Shown here: piece by piece, positions 51,029 to 54,760 of the stretch
Layout of the letters: each line of letters opens with the position of its first letter
Numbering within the stretch: position 1 is the stretch's first letter
Assembly (NCBI GenBank): GCA_947474705.1
Contig: CANJJS010000026.1
Span: 1 to 54,760 of the forward strand
Reading direction: 5' to 3'
DNA length: 54,760 bases
DNA from: Acetobacteraceae bacterium
GTDB taxonomy: Bacteria > Pseudomonadota > Alphaproteobacteria > Acetobacterales > Acetobacteraceae
Position numbers and translations under genes: made by a program
Notes under the pieces: generated by a model
Databases searched by the model: none
The model's input: only the letters and a program-made list of their open reading frames with translations
Told to the model about the DNA's origin: nothing

Positions 51029-51322
51029 TCTCCCCGCTTACTTCGCTCGGCCTTCCCAACATTCCGTCCTCAACCACGCGATCCGCCCGACGGCCGCTTT
51101 ATCCGTCGTAACAGCGCCGCCGGTGATGCCAGGCTTCGCCATCCATGAGCAGGCTCGCCGCGCAATCCCGCCGAAACAGGTTCGCCATCCAACGGACTGA
51201 AGGTACACCTCCGGTTGCTCCCCACGCCATCGCGCGATGACACGGCGTCCTTCGATTTCCGGGCTTCGACACACTCGGGCACGGACTTGCACCGTGCTGA
51301 CAAAGCGTCCTCGCGGACGCAC

Positions 51323-51521
51323 TCACGGCCCGCGTAGGCGGACCAGCCACGATTTGCGAGGCTGGATTGGCGAAAGACGTGGATCGTGCACCTCCGCCGA
51401 CGATGACGATGACGATGACGGTGTGTGGCGGCGCAGGCCTCGAACGGAGCGGTCATTTTCTGGCCGTCGGCTTACTCCTCCCGCGCGGCAGCGCTCATTT
51501 TGACTTCGGACCTCGCTTATC
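51323..51521. other. Intergenic stretch with short GACGAT tandem repeat
   Basis: No gene is supported. The only feature seen is a (GACGAT)3.5 microsatellite at 51399-51419. The region lies between the 5' end of the intron remnant and the palindromic repeat pair. Confidence 0.6.
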
Positions 51522-51609
51522 GGCATCCCCGGGCTCGTCCGGGGACCTGAAGTGCCGGAAGAGCGGTTTCGTGCCGCTCCCGGTCTTCGGAACAAGCCCG
51601 GAGATCGCC
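51522..51609. repeat. Facing pair of REP-like palindromic repeats
   Basis: Left arm 51522-51550 (GGCATCCCCGGGCTCGTCC...) and right arm 51581-51609, inverted, belong to the same family as the repeats at 11634 and 12066 but are more diverged. They face each other across 30 bases that themselves contain GCCGGAAGAGCGG and its partial inverse CCGCTCC. There is no gene between them, in contrast to the pair at 11.6-12.1 kb. Confidence 0.75.
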
Positions 51610-51733
51610 AGGCGGAAACAATCCACGTCAGACTGACGCGCATTCGCACGCAATTCGTGGTATTTTCTTCTCGTACTCAACCCTATAAGGGGCACGAACA
51701 GAAAACACTCCCCCGGATTGGAGCGCCACCACC

Positions 51734-52198
51734 ATGGCCGCCGACAAAGATCTCGACCGGCTCGACCGCGAAATTCTCCGGCTGATCGCAGCCGACGCCT
51801 CGCTTTCCCTCGCGGATATCGCGGAACGAGTGGGTCTGACCCCGACGCCCTGCTGGAAGCGCATCCGGCGGATGGAACAGGACGGCGTCATCGTGAAACG
51901 CGTCGCCGTCCTCGACCCCGCCAAGGTCGGGCTCCCGGTGTCCGTGTTCGTGGCGATCGAAACCGCCGACCACTCCGCCGACTGGCTGGCCCGCTTCGCC
52001 GCGGTCATCGAGCAAACCCCGGAAATCGTCGATGCCTGGCGCATGTCGGGCGACGTCGATTACCTCCTGCACGTCGTGGTGCCGGATATCGCCTCTTACG
52101 ACTCGTTCTACCGCAAACTCATCGCCGCTTTGCCGCTGCGCAATGTCAGCAGCCGTTTCAGCATGGAACGGATGAAAGCCGCCGCCCTGCCGGTCTGA
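51734..52198 (+). CDS. Lrp/AsnC family transcriptional regulator
   Basis: 154 residues. The N-terminal winged helix-turn-helix is LDREILRLIAADASLSLADIAERVGLTPTPCWKRIRRMEQDGVI in pieces at residues 8-50. The C-terminal RAM ligand-binding and oligomerisation domain contains VFVAIETADH, EIVDAWRMSGDVDYLLHVVV and NVSSRFSMERMK. Members bind DNA as octamers and respond to amino acids. The usual autoregulation cannot be shown here. The gene stands 125 bp after the repeat pair. The next gene, a ribbon-helix-helix protein, is 111 bp downstream. Confidence 0.95.
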   Translation: MAADKDLDRLDREILRLIAADASLSLADIAERVGLTPTPCWKRIRRMEQDGVIVKRVAVLDPAKVGLPVSVFVAIETADHSADWLARFAAVIEQTPEIVDAWRMSGDVDYLLHVVVPDIASYDSFYRKLIAALPLRNVSSRFSMERMKAAALPV

Positions 52199-52309
52199 GC
52201 GCGGCGAGTACACCCGTACCACCAAGTTATTGAAATTCCGCCGGAAAATTAGGCCTTCATTAAGAATACTCTGGTCCAATGCCCCCGCTTTCAACCGGAG
52301 GTTCCACCA

Positions 52310-52609
52310 GTGACGATCAGCCGACTGATCAACCGAAACGTTGTCGCCGAACGCGGCCGGACCAGCATGCGGCTGGAGCCGGAGTTGTGGGAGGCACTCC
52401 TCGAAATCTGCGAACGCGAAGGCCAGGACATGAGTTCCCTGGTCCGCAACGTGGAACAACGCGGACACCAGGGCGGCCGCACCAGCGCGGTGCGCGTCTT
52501 CGTCCTGTCCTATTTCCGCGACGCATCGACCGAGACCGGCCATACCAATGCCGGGCACGGAAAACTGTCGCTGAACCGGCATATCGAACCCGAGCGAAAC
52601 GCCGCATGA
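52310..52609 (+). CDS. Ribbon-helix-helix domain protein
   Basis: 99 residues, mostly one RHH_4-type domain. The strand is RTSMRLEPELWEALLEICER, followed by two helices including DMSSLVRNVEQRG and the hydrophobic AVRVFVLSYFRDA. Such small dimeric proteins are DNA-binding or, in some alphaproteobacteria, of unknown partner function. The GTG start at 52310 has CGGAGG eight bases upstream. It is not paired with a toxin gene. Target unknown. Confidence 0.85.
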   Translation: MTISRLINRNVVAERGRTSMRLEPELWEALLEICEREGQDMSSLVRNVEQRGHQGGRTSAVRVFVLSYFRDASTETGHTNAGHGKLSLNRHIEPERNAA

Positions 52610-52627
52610 CCCGCGGCCTCCACTCCG

Positions 52628-53242
52628 TCACTCCGCCTGGGCCGGCTCCTTGGCCAGATGCGGCCACCGCCGCTTCACCAGGGGGCCCGTATCGGCGTAG
52701 GCGAGACAGGTGTTCAGGATTTTGGGCGCACCGCCCATTTTCTCCGTGATCCGCGCATCCACCTTGTCGCTGCCAGGCGCCTCGTCCTTGCCTTCGGCCC
52801 GCATCTCCTGGCGGACCTTTGCCGGGTTGATCGTCTGGAACGCCGTGGTCGCCATTTGCTGGAGCAACTCCCGCAAATGCGTGCAGCCAACGGCACCGCC
52901 CACAAGGTGATTGGCCTCCCGCAAAAAGCCGGCCTTGATCTTCAGTCCCGCGAGGCGCGAAAAATTCGGCGCCGCCGTCGGGCACATCACATAAGGTGTC
53001 TTATCGCTGACCGCCTCGGCCGCGACGATGGTCATCGTGCCGTCGATGGTCAGGCGCAGCCACATGTCGTGGATCGGCTCGCCGGCCGGAATAAAACCGC
53101 GGTCGAAATTCGTCTGCCCGAACGATTTGGTATCCGCGAGATGGGCCTCGATGTCGTACAGCCCATCGGCACGGCGATAGCCGTTAATCTCGATCGCGCG
53201 TTTATGGATCGCCTCGCGCGGCTGAGGCGGGGTCAACGGCAT
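52628..53242 (-). CDS. DUF2889 family protein
   Basis: 204 residues of the DUF2889 family. Conserved pieces are the opening HKRAIEINGYRRADGLYDIEAHLADTK (in two parts), GEPIHDMWLRLTIDGTMTI, and GGAVGCTHLRELLQQMATTAFQ, the family's G-C-T-H-L signature around residue 118. The C-terminus has KILNTCLAYADTGPLVKRRWPHL. The family is associated with aromatic or steroid-type degradation loci in some bacteria, but its activity is unknown. It converges with the ribbon-helix-helix gene and is divergent from hemA. Confidence 0.9.
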   Translation of the reverse strand: MPLTPPQPREAIHKRAIEINGYRRADGLYDIEAHLADTKSFGQTNFDRGFIPAGEPIHDMWLRLTIDGTMTIVAAEAVSDKTPYVMCPTAAPNFSRLAGLKIKAGFLREANHLVGGAVGCTHLRELLQQMATTAFQTINPAKVRQEMRAEGKDEAPGSDKVDARITEKMGGAPKILNTCLAYADTGPLVKRRWPHLAKEPAQAE

Positions 53243-53422
53243 GCTGGACTCCTGTTATATCGCATCGCACAATGAAGCCCGAAAGACGTCAATGCAACGG
53301 CGGCGAGGGAATATCTGGCCCGCGGCGGCCGTCATACAGGAAACCGGCTCGCCTCTGGCCCGGACGGGCACGAAGGTGTAACAGCATTGGCATCCCCCGG
53401 CCCGCCCAAGGCCACGCATCGA

Positions 53423-53436
53423 TTGATGTCGATCAA
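53423..53436 (+). promoter_or_regulatory. FNR/FixK-type operator upstream of hemA
   Basis: TTGATGTCGATCAA is a perfect match to the TTGAT-N4-ATCAA consensus of the FNR/FnrL/FixK family. It lies 63 bases before the hemA start codon. In other alphaproteobacteria FnrL-type regulators control hemA with oxygen. Confidence 0.88.
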
Positions 53437-53499
53437 TGACCTGAGCAGGCCGGTTCCACGAATGGGTTCTCCCACCCGCCGCGAAAAGGCGCCCGCCGC

Positions 53500-54717
53500 A
53501 TGAACGCTTTTCACGCTTATTGCCAAAAGGCCCTGGACAACATCCGGGCGCAGGGGCGGTATCGCGTCTTCACTCCGTTGCAAAAGCGCGCGGCGGATTT
53601 CCCCTGGTATCTTCGCCCCGACGGCTCTCGCGTGTTGGTCTGGTCGGCGAACGATTACCTCGCCATGGGCGGACACCCGGTGCTGGTCGAAGCGGCGTGC
53701 GAAGCCGCGCGCACCATGGGCGCGGGCTCGGGCGGCACCCGCAACATCTCCGGCACAAGCCCGGTCCACGACGACCTGGAAGCGGAACTGGCCTCGCTGC
53801 ACGGCAAACAGGCGGGGCTTCTCTTCACCTCGGGCTTCGTCTCTAACCAGGCGGCGCTGTCCACCATCCTCAACACTTTTCCCGATGGCCCGGACGAGCG
53901 ATGGCACGTCTTTTCCGACGCCAAGAACCACGCCTCCATGATCGCCGGGATCAAAGGCTCCCGCGCCACGGTGAACATCTTCCGCCATAACGACATGGCG
54001 CATCTGGAATCTCTGCTGCGCGCCGCGCCCGCGGCCGCGCCGAAACTGATCGCCTTCGAATCCGTCTATTCCATGGACGCCGACATCGCGCCGATCGGAG
54101 CGATCTGCGACCTCGCGGCCCGCTACGGCGCCATGACCTACCTCGACGAGGTCCACGCGGTCGGCATGTATGGCCCCAACGGCGGCGGAGTCAGCGAACG
54201 CGACGGGGTGGCGCACCGGGTCGATATCATCGAAGGCACGCTCGCCAAGGCGTTCGGCTGCCACGGCGGTTACATTACCGGCGACGCCGATGTGATCGAC
54301 TTCATTCGCTCCACCGCGCCCGGCTTCATCTTCACGACCTCCCTGCCCCCGATGACCGCCGCCGCCGCGCTCGCCAGTGTCCGCCACGTCCGCCAGGATC
54401 ACGCCCGCCGCGCCAAATTGTTCGAACGCGCCGACGCGCTGAAACAACGCTTCGACCGCGCCGGCCTGCCACGCATCGAGTCCAACAGCCACATCGTCCC
54501 GCTCCACGTCGGCGAGGCCACGCTCTGCACCGAACTCAGCCAGCGTCTGCTGACCGAATTCTCGATGTACGCCACCCCCATCAACTACCCGACCGTACCC
54601 CGCGGCGAGGAACGCCTCCGCTTCACGCCCGGCCCACTCCACACCGACGAGATGATGGACTCCCTGACTGCGGCCCTACTCCAGATCGTCCCCCAAAAAC
54701 ACCGCCGCGCCGCCTGA
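53500..54717 (+). CDS. hemA: 5-aminolevulinate synthase
   Basis: 405-residue PLP enzyme condensing glycine and succinyl-CoA, the first step of haem and chlorophyll-type tetrapyrrole synthesis in alphaproteobacteria. It starts [24 protein letters not shown]. Landmarks: [65 protein letters not shown] and the PLP Lys K250 in [14 protein letters not shown]. The C-terminal SHIVPLHVG and [19 protein letters not shown] complete the family pattern. AAAAGG precedes the ATG. An FNR-type box upstream indicates oxygen control. The gene ends 43 bases from the window edge. Confidence 0.97.
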   Translation: MNAFHAYCQKALDNIRAQGRYRVFTPLQKRAADFPWYLRPDGSRVLVWSANDYLAMGGHPVLVEAACEAARTMGAGSGGTRNISGTSPVHDDLEAELASLHGKQAGLLFTSGFVSNQAALSTILNTFPDGPDERWHVFSDAKNHASMIAGIKGSRATVNIFRHNDMAHLESLLRAAPAAAPKLIAFESVYSMDADIAPIGAICDLAARYGAMTYLDEVHAVGMYGPNGGGVSERDGVAHRVDIIEGTLAKAFGCHGGYITGDADVIDFIRSTAPGFIFTTSLPPMTAAAALASVRHVRQDHARRAKLFERADALKQRFDRAGLPRIESNSHIVPLHVGEATLCTELSQRLLTEFSMYATPINYPTVPRGEERLRFTPGPLHTDEMMDSLTAALLQIVPQKHRRAA

Positions 54718-54760
54718 GCGAGCGAGGTGCCTGGAGTGATCGGGTGAGGATGGGGATGCC

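Larger units (their letters stand above)
50450..51322 (-). mobile_element. Internally deleted group II intron
   Basis: Read on the minus strand, the element begins near GTGCGTCCGCGAGGACG (51322) and includes the domain-I stretch GCACGGTGCAAGTCCGTGCC, a common feature of bacterial group II introns. It then runs into a reverse-transcriptase remnant, and ends with a domain V (50523-50491: GAGCCGTGTGCGGG, loop, CCCGCACGGTTC) and a domain VI-like GGAGGGAGGGGAGCGG hairpin. Full-length introns of this kind are 1.8-2.5 kb; this one is under 0.9 kb. The exact ends are uncertain by some tens of bases. Confidence 0.8.

Noticed and set aside
51399-51419. GACGAT repeats as a CRISPR array or origin iterons
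   Set aside because: Units are six bases with no spacers, and there are no cas, dnaA or partition genes nearby; it is a simple microsatellite.
52310-52609. Antitoxin of a toxin-antitoxin pair
   Set aside because: The ribbon-helix-helix fold fits, but neither neighbour (Lrp regulator, DUF2889) is a toxin family.

Overview
The window is 54.8 kb of GC-rich, densely packed bacterial chromosome. The gene content points to an alphaproteobacterium, most likely Rhodospirillales/Acetobacteraceae-like. Evidence includes a Shemin-type 5-aminolevulinate synthase with an FNR/FixK-type box, a CIRCE element, an adenosylcobalamin riboswitch in front of btuB, an hflK-hflC-degP cluster, and many CoA-transferase, PrpD, TauD, Rieske and periplasmic substrate-binding genes typical of metabolically broad soil or water alphaproteobacteria. 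The lineage is inferred; there is no rRNA here.

Layout. 1-6.8 kb: aat (cut by the left edge), a VOC protein, a PrpD-family protein, an orphan peptide/nickel-type binding protein, then an iron module (cupredoxin, FTR1 permease, outer-membrane barrel-like protein) with two Fur-box-like operators. 6.8-12.1 kb: opgH-like glucosyltransferase divergent from the overlapping hisS-prfA-metW operon, followed by a small GIY-YIG nuclease gene framed by inverted copies of a 36-bp palindromic repeat. 12.2-17 kb: a Rieske oxygenase translationally coupled to a 1198-residue TPR protein containing three glycosyltransferase-like modules, the middle one decayed. 17-26.4 kb: 2-hydroxyacid dehydrogenase, class A PBP, a leucine-rich-repeat/vanadium-haloperoxidase fusion, an SDR without its usual active site, a cupin with a histone-H1-like tail, an aldo/keto reductase and a PEP-CTERM-like protein. 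26.6-33 kb: D-aminoacylase, TauD-like dioxygenase, a three-gene unit of secreted or unknown proteins, a second orphan substrate-binding protein and tRNA-Tyr. 33-39.3 kb: MFS transporter and sufE, a 41-codon amidohydrolase remnant, an HpcH lyase/CaiB CoA-transferase pair, and riboswitch-btuB. 39.5-50.4 kb: mrp, hflK-hflC-degP, serB, a strong candidate small RNA, CaiB, a CHAP lipoprotein, DUF1178 behind a CIRCE site, grxC and dihydroorotase. 50.4-54.8 kb: an internally deleted group II intron, a compact pair of facing palindromic repeats, an Lrp regulator, a ribbon-helix-helix protein, DUF2889 and hemA.

How genes fit together. Iron uptake (FTR1 module), Fe-S and cofactor handling (sufE, mrp, grxC), cobalamin uptake and haem synthesis all appear, and several carry recognisable metal, oxygen or stress operators. 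Envelope quality control (HflKC, DegP, PBP, CHAP, OpgH) forms a second theme. Two palindromic-repeat families, a decayed group II intron and two gene remnants show past mobile-element activity. The best candidates for something undescribed are the LRR-haloperoxidase fusion, the triplicated TPR-glycosyltransferase, the repeat-framed GIY-YIG unit, the three-hairpin RNA at 46 kb, and CIRCE control of a DUF1178 gene.
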